A stretch of 64,000 nt of DNA from Amylostereum areolatum (taxonomy: Eukaryota; Basidiomycota; Agaricomycetes; Russulales; Stereaceae): contig SAXG01000002.1 in the NCBI GenBank assembly GCA_012932865.1, positions 992,001 to 1,056,000 of the forward strand, given 5' to 3'. A program made the position numbers and the translations under genes. Shown here one piece after another: positions 45,708 through 58,359 of this stretch (its first letter is position 1; every line of letters starts with the position of its first letter). The notes beneath the pieces are model-generated. The model was not told where the DNA came from. It saw only the letters and a program-made list of their open reading frames with translations, and searched no databases.

Positions 45708-47516
45708 ATGAACACCTTTTGGTCCCGTTTCCCTGATCTCACTGTCAAGATTCTTGAAGAAACGCGAGAGCAAGACCCTGGCATTGAAGTTTTCTTTGAT
45801 CCTGGAGAATGTCTAGACCTCGACCGTGATGCTCGCCGTCGCCTCGCCCTTTCATTCAAAATCTCCCAGCTTCAGCGGTTTGTCGTCTCCGACAACAAAC
45901 GGGAGCATCGGAAGACGTTGGCAAGATGCGCACGGGTGTGCCGCTCACTGTCTGAGCACGCGCTGACGCTCTTGTGGTCTGAAGTACATACGATGGACGC
46001 GATATACTCCCTTTTTTCGCCCAAACAGCTCCCAGTGCGTTTTCTCAGCTGCTAGGCTACTGTCATTGGTATATGTAATGCTCACACTTCCACCTCAGAC
46101 TTCAGCTATGGACTGGGCTCCCTTCGAGGCGATCCACAAAAACATCCACTCGCTTGCATTGAGAGATGAAGACCCGGGGACTAGACGTATCGACCTCCTC
46201 AAACGGCACTTGGTGAATTACCCACACGGAAGCTCTCTCCTCCTTCCGAACCTCAAAACTCTGGTTTGGGATACCCTGGATCTCTTGAGCCTCCTATCGG
46301 CAGATATATTGCTATCAAACCATCTCCGCTCACTCGACCTTCGTGCACCAGTCACCACTGACCTATCAATGCACGCCGGTTAAGTTGCTGTATCAAATCA
46401 GCCACCAAGCACCCGCACTAACATATCTGTCCCTTACGGGATCATTTGTCACGACACAATCCCTCGATGCGTTCCAAAATATCAGTCGTCTCCCTCAACT
46501 TTGCGAGTTTAAGCTACTCCAAGACCAAGGATGGATCCAATTTCCTACCCAAGAGCAACTGTCGGTCGTCGATCGTCCTCGCGGTCAAATGTCCCCCCTG
46601 TTTCCCTTCTTTGCTATCGCTCACCCTTCAAGGCTCGGCATACTACATTATGGCGATCTTCGACCACTTAGGCTGCTTTCCCCAGCAACACGTATGCTTA
46701 CGTCTTACCATGGTTCCAACCGCCCAAGACCTCTCGGCAATCTTTCAGCGTATCGCCACTGGGAGACCCGGGTCACGAATCGAGCTCGAACACGTCGAAG
46801 TTTCGCTGGTCTCACATTCTCTGGCGCCTCTCCACCAAGAGGACCCCTCGACACGTCATTACCTGTCGCTATTTGAACGGGCGACGGCCAAGGACCGCGT
46901 CGTTCGGATCCATTCATTGGCTCCTCTTGCCTGCCTCCGAAGCCTCCGTCACCTGGAACTGCGCCAGCTCGGAGTGATGGTGTCCCTGCGCGAGGAGGAT
47001 ATCATGTGGATGACCGCTGCGTGGCCAGAGCTTACATTCCTTGGACTAGATACGCATACCATCCGGCTGGATTTGCCTGCCACCCCCTCTGAACATCCAC
47101 AATAGGCCGCCGTACCGATAACGTCAATGCACCTCTTCGCGCGATTTCGTCACCTGCAAGTGCTCAAAATCAACGTGCAACTGCTGGATCGATCTGTGCT
47201 CTTCCGCCTTATCGAGAACATGGACGCATGGGCAGCGCGTGAATCCGCGGACGTGCATCCGCTGTGGGGAATTAATCTGGACTTGTCGCCGATCCATCTT
47301 GAGAACCAGGAGCCGATCGCAGAGTATTTGCGTCGTATATTTCCGCGACTGGCCCTGCTGAAACGGTGCTCGGACGAGAATGTAGCGACAAGGGGTATAG
47401 TCCCGCGATGGCAGAAAACCACGCTGGTGCGCCTTTCCCCTTTCCTGTTCGACTCGTGGTCTGCCAACACTGACATTGGGGTATCTTGCAGTCTCAGTAC
47501 GTCGAGTACACGGTGA
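45708..47516 (+). pseudogene. F-box/leucine-rich protein 2, probably non-functional
   Basis: Starts MNTFWSRFPDLTVKILEETR; the F-box-like part is REHRKTLARCARVCRSLSEH then ALTLLWSEV. Leucine-rich segments follow (LPNLKTLVWDTLDLLSLLSA, APALTYLSLTGSFVTTQSLD, LACLRSLRHLELRQLGVMVS). A net +1 shift is needed at TAA 46381 (GGT-TAA-G). A 49-nt intron (about 46590-46638, GTCAAATG to TTCAAG) or another +1 shift is needed near 46600. An in-frame TAG at 47103 (CAA-TAG-G) interrupts LPATPSEHPQ and HLFARFRHLQVLKI. The in-frame nonsense codon makes decay more likely here than in the other broken genes. Confidence 0.6.
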
Positions 47517-47799
47517 AAAGGTCTTACGACATCAAGGATGTTATTCCTCTCACATCGAAGAAGTGGCAGTATCGCGCGTGGTGTTTATAGTAGTTATCCT
47601 ATCTGCGTCTTGTTTTCCTATATTTCATATACCCCCTTGTGCAAACATGACAAAGCTCTATCACGATGCTGCGTTATCCAAGGGCCAGTCGTCGGTTTTC
47701 AATCCGTCTGTAAACATGGCAGAACGTCATAGCACTCTGGTATCATTGTGCAGTAATTCACCCCCAGAAACCACAACAATTCCCTCGCCCTCGTCCCTA

Positions 47800-49720
47800 C
47801 TACCCACAATCCCACCACCCCTCCGCCCCCGTCTTGTCAAAATACTTCCCACCAAGAGTGAAGCGATGTATGTCATGCCCTGCCGCGGCGAACAAGAACA
47901 TGTCCTTCGACGCATCCACTTCGACGACTGAGAGCGCGGTGACAGGTTCCGAGAAGGTGGTGGAGAAAGGATTGAGGGCGTGGTCTGCAGGGGAGGTCAA
48001 TGCCGGCGTGGATGTTTGCGTTAGTGTTGCTGCTGAAGGACATAGGAGGACGCCGGTGCGAAGACACCAGGCTCGGATACGGTTGTCGAGCCCAGCTGCA
48101 AAGAGGAAGTCGTGGGAGGGTGTGAGGGCATGGGGCTAGATTTCACGCTCATCCATCAGCTTCCAGCGGAAATTAATAAGGGGGATGGAAAAACCACACC
48201 AAGTCGGATCTATACGCGTTGGCAGTGTCCTTGGAGGGCTATCACTGGGCGGTTAATCAAGGAATACCGGAGGTCGAACACCTCTATCTAACCTCCGCGA
48301 CCATGGATTAACAGAACAGCAGACAGGAATGTAAAGGTACAACTCACGGTCCCGCGGATCGTGCTCACAAGCAGTTCATGTTCATGCACTCGATTGAGAT
48401 ACACAATCGAACTCGAGTTGGCGACGAACGCCTCGCCGAGTAAAGACGTCTTCATCCGAGGCAAGGATACACGAGTATCTGTAAGGAGGACGGCACCGTT
48501 GCGAAGGCCAGAATATATCAGGTTCTAGGTTTCGAGTTTTTAAGATTAGCAGTTGGGCATAGGAAAGAAGAATATGTAGTTACCTCTTCCTGGTGGATAG
48601 CAAACACGTCGCTTTCGAGCGAGTGTTTCGTGATCAAGTTCGGTTTCGAGATGTCTTGCGTGAGCCATAATCCACGGTGCATGCCTGGGTCGCCCATTAG
48701 GATCGGCTTGAAAGGCGCGAGTCAGGGTGGCAGGTACCTATAGCCAACGAACGTCGGCGGAGGTCGCTTGTCCAAACATCGCGTAGTTGCTTATCGGAGC
48801 TGAGCCTGACGCAGCTGGACAATTGAGAGAGGCTGAGCGAAGGGGGACGAAAGGGGGAGAAATGGACGTACCTGCTGGGATGCATACCTTGGACGTACAT
48901 ATGAGGCTGCGGCCCAAACGATGTCACACTGGATACGCCTACCGTCAACTTCGCACTGTCTGTTCGTGTCGCAGAGTACTCACACCCAATGAGAATCTGA
49001 ATGGCAAATGGACGATATCTTGATGCAAGAGATGAGACGTAATAAACAACGCAGAGCAAAGGGAAGGCTTACTCGCGACCCGAGGTGCACGTCACCTATC
49101 CACGAATCATTTACAGTCCGTGCGTCGAGGTGCACGTAGCTAGGTTCGGGGATTTCGAAGCGGTATAAGCCGCCGTCGTTATTGCCCGCAAGCGCGCGCA
49201 CGCGTCCGCCGACAGAGGCTATCTTGGGAGAAAAAGAGAGAGAGATACGTCAGAGTTGTAAAGGCGTATCTTAAGACGTGATGAGCAGACGTACACCGAG
49301 CGCAGAGATGGTGGCCTTACTCCAACCAGATAGGGTAACAGATTGACAAGCCGACTGTCGAAGCTATCTGAGAGGCAAGAAAATCTCTAAGACGAGATAT
49401 GGGCTGTGGATCATTTATTAAAGGCTGAATACGTACGTGCTTTCTCCCCTCCTCCTTCTCCCACTCGGTGCTGATCTGACAGCCTCGGATGCCCGCCAGG
49501 CGCCGTGTCTTTGAAGAACATCTGCAGCTGCGATCGAACCGACTCTCGACATCTCATCCTCCCTGCGACTGGGTCGCCTTTTCAAAGTTTCCTTCGAGGA
49601 GTTGACGGAATTGAAGGTAGGTGTGGTGTGGAGAGGCGATTTGGGTTTAGAGGATAACGGAAAGTAGCGATTCTTGACCTCGTCGAAGTAAAAGCCTGGG
49701 AGTTCTCTTGGGGCCATCAT
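47800..49720 (-). CDS. DCAF4-like WD40 protein
   Basis: The N-terminal signature MMAPRELPGFYFDEVKNRYF matches the DCAF4 (WDR21) family, which also begins its conserved part with LPGFYFD-x-x-KNRYF. WD-type segments follow over several exons: RVRALAGNNDGGLYRFEIPE, SRISSICHSDSHW, NLIYSGLRNGAVLLTDTR, SIVYLNRVHEHELLVSTIRG, VEVFDLRYSLINRPVIALQG, HDFLFAAGLDNRIRAWCLRT and ASKDMFLFAAAGHDIHRFTL. DCAF4 proteins are candidate substrate receptors of CUL4-DDB1 ligases; that role is inferred. One exon junction near 48960 may carry an extra base. An in-frame ATG at 49984 would add about 88 residues without recognisable features. Confidence 0.75.
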
Positions 49721-51323
49721 GAATGTATCTCGGTGTGCTGGACGATACACTCCTACTTGCGGGTATGTTGGAATATGACAAGGTTTTGACCGATATTCCT
49801 GAACCAAGTGTTTGCACCACCCAGACAGATCTGCATAGAGTGAGGATGTGAAGGTGTGAACTTGAGTGCAATGCTGTGCAATGAGAGCGACGTAGCGACG
49901 TGCAGCCCCGTGACCAATACGCGAAGTCGCGATATCTGCAACCAGTGCAAGTCTTCTAATTTCTAAGCTTGACGTTTCCCTCATGATCTGGGCCCCGTTT
50001 TCTTACGCGTATAGGAAAACGTATATATCAACAGTGATCAAAGAGCTCTCTTTACTTATCCACTGATTTGTTGGGACGCACTCTGATCGGCTCACACGGT
50101 GCACCATCATGCATCATGGTTGATGGGCAGATGGGATATGTATGCGTCTTTACACAATGACGCTCCTTGCTCGGAGTATTGCATCGTGAGAGAGATGGTC
50201 ACGGTGTCAGGACTCACCAAAAGCTCCGAGCGGGCATGGTCAAGTCATGGTTGCGCCGCCAGTGCTGGGAGAGGCTCGGTTGGTTTCGTAGATGGACTGT
50301 AGACGTGGTCACTAGTCAGATAGCAGAACGAGTAGTACTGGGTTCCGGCGGGAACGTGATGTATAACTTCGTGCCCAGTAGCACTTCAAGGTACTTAGCA
50401 CGCTGACAAGTCACGAACTTGTACATGTTGGATGAACGGTTAGAAACGTACACGCCTGAATGATAATGCGATAACGTGTTGGACTTGTCGCGAAACCGAT
50501 CGATTTGCACCCGATGATGCGTGAACGGGTATGTAACGTCACACGGGTGGGCGGCGAGTCGGCGACTCTGTACGCAAATTTTCTGGGGCGTCCAATTAGT
50601 ATTTACCTACGCGATGACGGTACCCCTGACGTACGGAGAATCGCTTCGGATTATCATGTATACCGGCTGGAGGCCGGAGCAGACAAGAATGAACAGGAAT
50701 GAACCTGGGTCGATCGTTTCCTCCAGGTCGAAAATGAGGAGCGTGGTTATATAGGTTTGCCCTGATGCTTGGCTCACAGCTACATCGCTGTTGAACAAAT
50801 GATTGGAGATGGCGATGGAAACGTGAGAGGCGTACATACATAGGAACTTGTGAGCGGAACGCGCGAGCGTTACGTGCCTCGCAAAAATTCGAGGGGTCGG
50901 GAGTAGCTCGTTGAGGTAGAAGACCTAGATCGTGTCTCAGCTGGAGTCCATGGGGGGCGAACGTCAGACGTGAGATTGCATCGCGTGGGTGTCGCTTTTC
51001 AGGACGAGGCTTGGAGCTTGGAGCTTGGAGTTTTAGGCTTGTGAGTAAAATATGAAATGTGACGCTAGAGGAGGTGTACTGAGGTATACGGCCAGTGTGA
51101 GTACTCAGACGGTGGGCCGTTGAAGGAGAAAGCCGAGCTAAGCCGAGTCCAAAGGAAAAACACCGAAAGGGCACGTGATTGGACGCGATCGGGGGACGTT
51201 ACTTATAATTTGTGGTAACGGTTGCGGTTGGCAGCAACGCCCTCGGTCCCTGCGGAAGATTTCATTTCGTCCCGCGTCTTCTCCTTCACATAAACAGGCT
51301 ACGGACACACGCATACACGCAAC
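49721..51323. other. 1.6-kb region with an unassigned minus-strand frame
   Basis: The longest frame, 50596-51174 minus (192 codons), is Arg/Ser/His-rich without a domain. An overlapping frame can be spliced through GTATGTACG to TTCAACAG (about 50793-50844) into a more protein-like run (SQASGQTYITTLLIFDLEET). A small unrecognised gene on the minus strand is possible but not demonstrated. Confidence 0.3.
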
Positions 51324-54300
51324 ATGGATTCACGGCCGCGCTCTTCGCTCGCTTTCCGCAGAGCCGCCCCCGGACATCCTCTTAACCTTGACCTCGACGC
51401 TCTCGCCGCCCTCGCCGAGTCCCAGAACCCGCTTGACGACCTCGGTTGTTTTACTTCTCCAGGTCGAAAGCATTCTGTAGCGCGCGCTCCGCTCCGCCTC
51501 GTGGATGCCATCACACCTGTGAGTTGCCTTTTTATATACCCTTGGCCAATGCCAAATCCAGGCGGCTATCCCGGATTACTCCCATCTTTATGTTGGTGCC
51601 GTCCTCCGGACACAGTGGGAATTTGACGTATTCGCCTTCTCCCCCTTGTCCTTGTTGTGCTTCAGCTTCAGCGCCTGTGAACTTACCATCGTCCATCGTT
51701 GCAGCCACCCGCCTCTCCGTCGTCTTCATCCGAATCGCCTCTCCTTACACCTCCCAGCGAACACACCTCGCACGCAAGCTATTTTCATAACACACCGGAC
51801 ACACTCCATTCCCACCAACATATGCAACTTTCAACAGACATGAAGAAGCAACCGAGCACTCAAAATCTCCGTATATCCCCCTTCCCACAATACCCGCCCT
51901 CTTCACCGTCCAGTCCTCCCGAGTCACACGACTCATCACCGAACGCATCTCCTCGCACCTCACCGAGATCTCTCAGCTTTGGCCGACTTCTCTCCGGCCA
52001 CCTACGCACGTCGTCATCGCGTACGCCACCTCCCTCGGACCTCCTGGACGATGACCCATTCGCTGCGACTCACAATGGTTCTACCTCCAATGAACTTCCC
52101 TATCCCTCTCCTTCTCAATCTTCATTCCACAAACCGGGCTCAGAGCCTGCTCATTCCGGGCGTCCGCCGTTGCGTTCTAGTCCATCCGTCCCCATGTTGC
52201 GCAGCAGCAGTCATGGCTTCCCTAGCGGGCGCCAATTGAGGCCTGCTCACACTCGCCCAGCCTTCTCCACGCGGCCCTCGCTTCCGTCCTTGAACCTGTT
52301 GGCCAAGTCTGAGTTCGCTGTCACCATCAAGGTAAGCAACGTCCCGTATGATCGCCACCACGCGTGTCTTATCGTCTCTTGGCGTTCCCCTTCCTTTCAT
52401 CTTAGGCTCGGAAGGGTACTGTGGGTGCGCGCCTTCCCGTCGAGCCATGGGACAATATGGATTCAGGGCCTCCATTGAATTATGTACGCAACACATCGAA
52501 TCCTGAAATTGAGCTTCTGCCCGCCGGGTCGGACCGCTCAATGGAAAACGACCCCACGCAGCCCAGTGAATTCCTGAGGGAACCGTCATCACCCCTTCAC
52601 GTGCTACTCCCTTCACAGGACAACGGGGACCGAACGAACTCGGTATTTGTGCAATCACCCACGTCTATCGAGGCGTACTCCTCGCCACTCGACACCCACC
52701 ACGACACTGGCGAGATGTTTTCATCCTTGTACGATGTTATTACCCGATTGTCCCCTACCCACTCTCGTTCTTCGTCAACGTCCTCTTCGGAATCTATCAG
52801 CCCTCAATCGCAATCGCTCCCACGTTTCAGCAACGACCTCACATCGCGGAGCAGTAGCCTCGAGTCGGACTGCTCTGAAGAGGCGGAGGTGCAGACCTGC
52901 TCGCCTTCCTCGCCCCGCGATGGCGTTCGTGTGCTTTCACCGGAATCCGGATCCACTCCTTATACCAGCGAGTATGCCATGCCCGGAGGCTACCTTGACG
53001 TCGAAGACTTTCAGTCCTGGCACTTCCGCCGACACCGTCCGGCCCATCATGCACAGGAAACCCGGTCACGAAGGCTCTTCGTCTAGCGATGAAGGCGAAG
53101 AGGAAGACTGGCACTCCGTGTATGATGGTGCGTACTTCGACGACTACGAGGTCACCGAGGAGCCCGAAGCGGTCGATACGGAAGGCTGGGAACGTGGTCG
53201 GAGCTCGGCCGGAGGCGGATCCCGCGAAACTCATCGTCCTTCACGCTCGCAGAGTAGGGAAAGGGATTTGAATGACTCCAGTGGTGGCGGGGGTGATCGT
53301 GGTCGTGGTTACTCTGGTGGTGGCGCCGGGAGCGGTGGGAGGGATGACGAGGACGATCACCGACGTGACGATCGCAACGGGCGCCGGACCAAAGCGTCAT
53401 ATTCCGCAAGCGATACCGAGGAGTCTGATACCGACGATGAACAAGCCCCCGTGCCATCCATTCCTCATCATGTCGACACGAGACTTAGGTCCGCGCGGGC
53501 AGCTACCACTGTCCCCCCTCCCCAAGCAGACTCGGCCAACACGGATGACGACGACGTCCCGCTTGCGCGAAGCATTCCTACCGCTCTCAAAGCACAGCGC
53601 ACCATTCGTCGGCAAGTCCGTGACGAAAATGACGAACGCAGACGCCAACGGTCCCTTCGGTACAAGGAAAGACAACAATCTGAGGACCCCGAGCCACCAG
53701 TGCCTGTCACTCACGCGTCGCCACCACGTCTTCAGCGACAGGCCTCACGTTCTCCGATGCCGACGGTCCGCACCAATATAGGTGCACAGGAGCTCGTGGC
53801 GCCTGCCCCTGTCGCACGCACCAGGCCTCGTGCTAAGACGTTGACGACGAGCAAACCGAACCCATTCAGCGCAGACGACCTGGCAATGCGTCTCCAGGCT
53901 GCCCAGGTCAGCGGTGTTCCGACAACTTCGTCGTCGAGACGCCCCTCGGGGGAGGCTTTGGGCCGCGGACCCGCAGCGAATGAGTTTGGAGCCAGAACTG
54001 CCCCTTTTGCAGACGAACGTATCCCTCAAGAACGTAGTCTCAGGCCTATGCGGTCGTTCCACCGCACACGAGTGACAGAAACGGTTGCGTCTCTCCCGGC
54101 TCCTGCAATCGCACCTACGACCGCGTCCAACTACCGTGTCGGTCGTAGCAACACAACAGCCACCCCGGCAACCAGACATCATGAGGACCCGCACGCAGGG
54201 AAGCCCGCCTCATTACCCACACGAACTTTTGCAGAGCAAGGGCCGCAACGTTCACGCTCTGTGCGTCGAGGCCCGTCTGACGAACTCAACCGTGGTTCGT

Positions 54301-55410
54301 CCCGACAACCACCCGCCGCAGTCCCCGACGTTCCGCCTGTACCCACCCCTGTCACGAGTACGTTCCAAGTCGTCTCGCGTGCCGAGAAGACCCAAATGTG
54401 GCAGCAGCGTGTGTTCGTGTTCAACATGCAAACATTCTATATGGTCGAGATAGGACCTGGGTCCACTGCACGCCATGTACTGGGCATGCTTGAGCAGCAG
54501 GGTCGTCTCGGGAATTGGGCGGGCGCGGGCGGGTGGATGTTGTTCGAAATCTCGCAAGACTTCGGTATGGAGCGGCCGTTGAGAGGCTTTGAGATCGTTG
54601 GAGACGTCGTGAAGAGTTGGGACAAGGATCGCACGGTGAACGTGTTATTAGCGAAGAAGACTCCCATGGCGTCTACGCTTCATCCTTCGGTCAGTGATAG
54701 TCCATCGTCCTGCGAATCAGGACTTATCAGTTTGATTTTTCTCTACGTAGGCTATACCAACGAGCTCGCCGCGATGTGGCGGTTATATTGAGTATGAAGC
54801 CAAGCGCGGCAGCTGGAAAAAGCGTTGGCTTGAACTGCGCGAGCAGGGCCTCTGGCTCGCCAAAAAGAATACCGTGCGCATCTAATGCCGTTCGTATTTT
54901 TCGCACTTGTGCTGATCGTTCCATTCTCTCGCAGGGCAAGGACGAGACTTTCCTGTGTTCTCTATCCAACTTCGACGCCTATGTCGTCACACGCGTGCAT
55001 AAGTCACCCAAGCCCTTTGTCTTCGCGGTCAAGTCGACGGACAATCTCACGTTCTTTGAGAATGCGAGCGATTATGTCCACACATTCTCGTGTGGGGAGA
55101 AAGACGGACATAATTGGATAGAGAAGATCATGGTCGCTCGGGTATGTTCCCCTTCCTTTCGCAAGGTCTACCCCAGTGGACTAACAAGAGGTCACAGTCG
55201 TATGTCATTAACCAGGAGCGCAACGTCATATCTAGCCTTGGTCAAACAGCTTCCGTAGCAGGCACAACAAGCCTTTCGAGGGCAGCGACTCGCAAAGGTC
55301 CGCGGATGGGCCCTCCACAACCTTTCCTTTCTGCCGTGACTGCTGCTCCTGCCATCCTCCCGGATCGCGACAATGTGTTTGAGCCGGGATCGCTGCTCAG
55401 CAAGCGGTAA
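51324..55410 (+). CDS. RA-PH adaptor protein with long disordered N-terminus
   Basis: About seven exons encode roughly 1,200 residues. Starts MDSRPRSSLAFRRAAPGHPL; the first 800 or so residues are Ser/Pro- then Arg/Asp/Gly-rich and disordered. A Ras-association-like domain follows (EKTQMWQQRVFVFNMQTFYM to RTVNVLLAKK), directly followed by a PH domain (GGYIEYEAKRGSWKKRWLEL, KDETFLCSLSNFDAYVVTRV, FVFAVKSTDNLTFFEN, DGHNWIEKIMVAR). A tandem RA-PH unit is the hallmark of MRL (Mig10/RIAM/lamellipodin) and Grb7-type adaptors, which read Ras-type GTPases and phosphoinositides at the membrane. Role here inferred. A net +1 shift is needed near 53011 (DVEDF to SPGTSADTVRP). Confidence 0.78.
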
Positions 55411-55859
55411 ATCTGTCGCCCTCTTGTGTATCCTCTTCGCATCTTCCGCCCACCCCATTCAATTATTTTCAACATCTATAGTACTATTTCTCGCCTTGTA
55501 TACCCTCCTCGTCCGCCGCCATCGACCCTGACTCGACACTCATTGTTAATCGCAACTCACATAACTGTTTCCGACTGTCCATCTCTCTGTCCCTCCTTTT
55601 CATTTCTATCCCATATCGCAGGCATCGTCCCCTGTAGCACCGACCCATAGATATATAGTAGTGTAGTCACCCGTGTTGTTACTGTATGTATCGCAAACCT
55701 ACACACCCACGATATTGTCTAGTGAAAGAAAATGATATATTACAACTAAGACTACATAACGCGAGAGTTGTGCAGGCAAGAGGAATGGTGGAACGAAAGC
55801 GTAACTGAAGTGCAACAAGACAGAGCTATGTACATGCATGATATGAAGAAACAGATGGA
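55411..55859. other. 3' region between convergent genes
   Basis: The RA-PH gene and Pob3 end facing each other. Pyrimidine-rich, then AT-rich sequence; no gene seen. Confidence 0.6.
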
Positions 55860-58138
55860 TTAATCCGTAGATTTCTTTTGCTTCTTCTTCGCTGGCTCGA
55901 CCTCTTCACCTTCCCTTAATTTGGGCTTTGATACAGCCTTCGGTTTTGGTTTCGGCTTGGGCTTGGGCTTGTCCTCCGGCTCGGAATCCACAGCCATCGC
56001 GTCGTCGTCGCTGCCTTTCTTAGGCTTAGGCTTCGGCTTAGGCTTCGGCTTCGGCGCAGCCTTCTTGGGTTTGTCGGCGCCGTCCGTGTCCGCATTCGCC
56101 GTCTTCTTCTTGGTGGGAGCTTTCTTGGGCGTGTCTTTACTGGTGACTGGGGCCTTGGCTTTCGGCTTTTTGGATTGCATGTCACCGCTGGCGTCAGAGG
56201 CGGTGGCAGCTTCTGCAGAGTCGGAGTCTGATTCGGAGGGAGAACCACCGTCGGATGAAGACGCTTGGAAATCGGCATCTAAGAGCATGATAGTATCAAC
56301 GGAGCGTGAAGGGAATGGATGGATGGGAAATGGCTTACCTTCTTCGCTGTCCTCATCGTCGTCACCCGTGCGCTTCACGCGGGGAGCCTCGTCGGAATCG
56401 CTCGCCACGCTTTGCATCTCTTCGTCCGAGTCGTCCGCCGCGGCGAGCATGATGTCTCCATCGGGCACCATTTCGTTCTTCACGCGCACCTTCTTTTCCT
56501 TGAGGTATGCGTCTACACCGTCGTGTTCTTCCTTGTTGATGGACGTGAATGTGTACTCGGGTCCGGATTTGGTCACGATATTCATGTCGAATGTTCGCGC
56601 GCCAGCTGCGCCCATCGCTGATCCCACGCGGGAGAAAATGACCTGATGCACGTCCGAGAGATCGACGAGGACAGGTTGTTTAGAGACAAAAAATATGCAC
56701 TTGTCGAGCAGGAAGAGGTCGCCTTGAACAGCTTTGAGGTTACCTTTGATGCCCGGGTGGCCGTTGCGGCTAACAGGTAGGGTCAGAGGAATGAGCTAGA
56801 TTGGGTTGATACGGGAGAAAACAAACCTTTGGAAGTTCCCTGCGCTGGTAATCTTTTTCTTGGAGAGAGCACGGAAGACGCTGGAGACGACCTCGAATGT
56901 AGGGTCTTCGTAATTCTTCTTCAGGCGATCATGTTGAGCGATATCTTCACTGGAATGCTACGTTAGCGCATGTATAGATCACCACGGGGTTGCTTACTCA
57001 GTCATATTCAGCTCGGCCGTCGTTTCTTCTTCACGGGTGAACTGCATGACCAAATACTGGTAACGCGTTTGACCTTGACGAATGGGACTGCTCAAGCCAA
57101 GCTGCAAGTAACAATATAAATACAACATCTTGACTCTCAGTCGTTCCGACTTACAATGAACAGAACGTGGAGGTCGTCCTTGGGCAGCAGGAAAAGTCTC
57201 GAGATGCTTGAATATACGATCTTGTAGTCGTATGTTTTGCCGCGAAGCCGCAGGAATTCGGGAAACATATCAACATCATAGCGGCCTCTTGGAGTAAGAA
57301 CAAGCACATCCTCGAAGCTCAGGATCATGTCGCCACTGACTTGACCAAGCTCTGCCTTTTCTTTGATTGAATCGTGGAAAGCTTGAGCCGCACTGATCTC
57401 CTCGTCATTCTCTGCGTCTGACTTATCAGAGCCAGCATCCGAGCCGCGCGCCTTTGTAGTTTGCCCGGGAACAAAGAATCGGATTTCCACCATCTCGTCG
57501 GGGCCGCCTTTGGCTGGAGTTCGCTTGGAACCACTGAATTCAAGGGAGACCTCTGTCCGTCCTGCGATGTTTGAATTGGCTACCTGCTGTAGAGGAAGTT
57601 CGAAGGAAGTTTTGTTGGAGACAAGGAAAGCAAGGTCGTCGCCTATTGCTCCCGTGAGAATGACACTGGGCCCACGACGGTACGACATACCTCGGAAATC
57701 TGTGATTCCCCAGTTCCAGCCTTTGAACGAGACCTCTTGGGGTTCGAGCGTAATTCCAAGATGAGACTTCAATACTCCCGCGAGCTTGTCTTGTTCCTAG
57801 GTGTCCCACTGTTAAACGCGGTCGGTCAATAAGCACATGGACAACACACCTCGCGTTTGAACCCGTCAAAAGTTTCCCTCCTTCGATCCTTTAAGCCCAC
57901 GCGAAGCTGGTACCGGCGCGCGACGCGAAGCCATTGCGCCCACTTGATTTCTGAAACCGCAAGAGACACTACGTTGTCTTTTTGTTGCTCGCTTTTCCAC
58001 GCCATTCCACCAGCGGCCACACGAAATCCTAGTAGATGCATAGTTGGGTCAATCGGAGAACAGATGTACCAAGTAGAAAGACATACTTCCAACCTCCATC
58101 GAGAGACCATGGTAGACCTTTTCAAAGTCGGTAGCCAT
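55860..58138 (-). CDS. POB3: FACT complex subunit Pob3/SSRP1
   Basis: Starts MATDFEKVYHGLSMEV, then GMAWKSEQQKDNVVSLAVSE (N-terminal PH-like dimerisation domain), EVSFKGWNWGITDFRG and DDLAFLVSNKTSFELPLQQV, FDSIKEKAEL-type FHDSIKEKAELGQVSGDMIL, TPRGRYDVDMFPEFLRLRGK and VYSSISRLFLLPKDDLHVLF (tandem PH domains), FRALSKKKITSAGNF, and an acidic C-terminus. As in other fungi there is no HMG box; the tail is Lys/Pro-rich with two KPKPKPKPKP blocks and ends KKKQKKSTD. With Spt16 it forms FACT, the nucleosome chaperone of transcription and replication. A 48-nt intron (57643-57690) is stop-free and a multiple of three. Intact. Confidence 0.92.
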
Positions 58139-58359
58139 AGCGTAAGAGACGTTATAAGCAAGAGGGTGGAAAGCGGGTGGAGGGTAGGTGAAGGGAAATG
58201 TTGGACGCGTCTGTCGGAGTCCCAAGCGCGCCTCCTCTGATTCACCAGTTGTGATCATCTCAACCGCTTCATCTCTGCCACCTCTATCCCCACCACCTCT
58301 TCACACTGCATCATCGCCCTCCAACGACTGGTCATACTTGAATTTACAGAACGCGTCGG
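58139..58359. promoter_or_regulatory. shared promoter of Pob3 and alpha-actinin
   Basis: 221 bp separate the two divergent start codons. No TATA box is obvious; the sequence contains CT-rich tracts on the alpha-actinin side. Confidence 0.4.

Noticed and set aside
46590..46638. A second +1 break in F-box gene 2
   Set aside because: A 49-nt GTCAAA...TTCAAG intron with a CTCAC branch site restores the frame, so an extra base is not required; the donor is weak and this remains uncertain.
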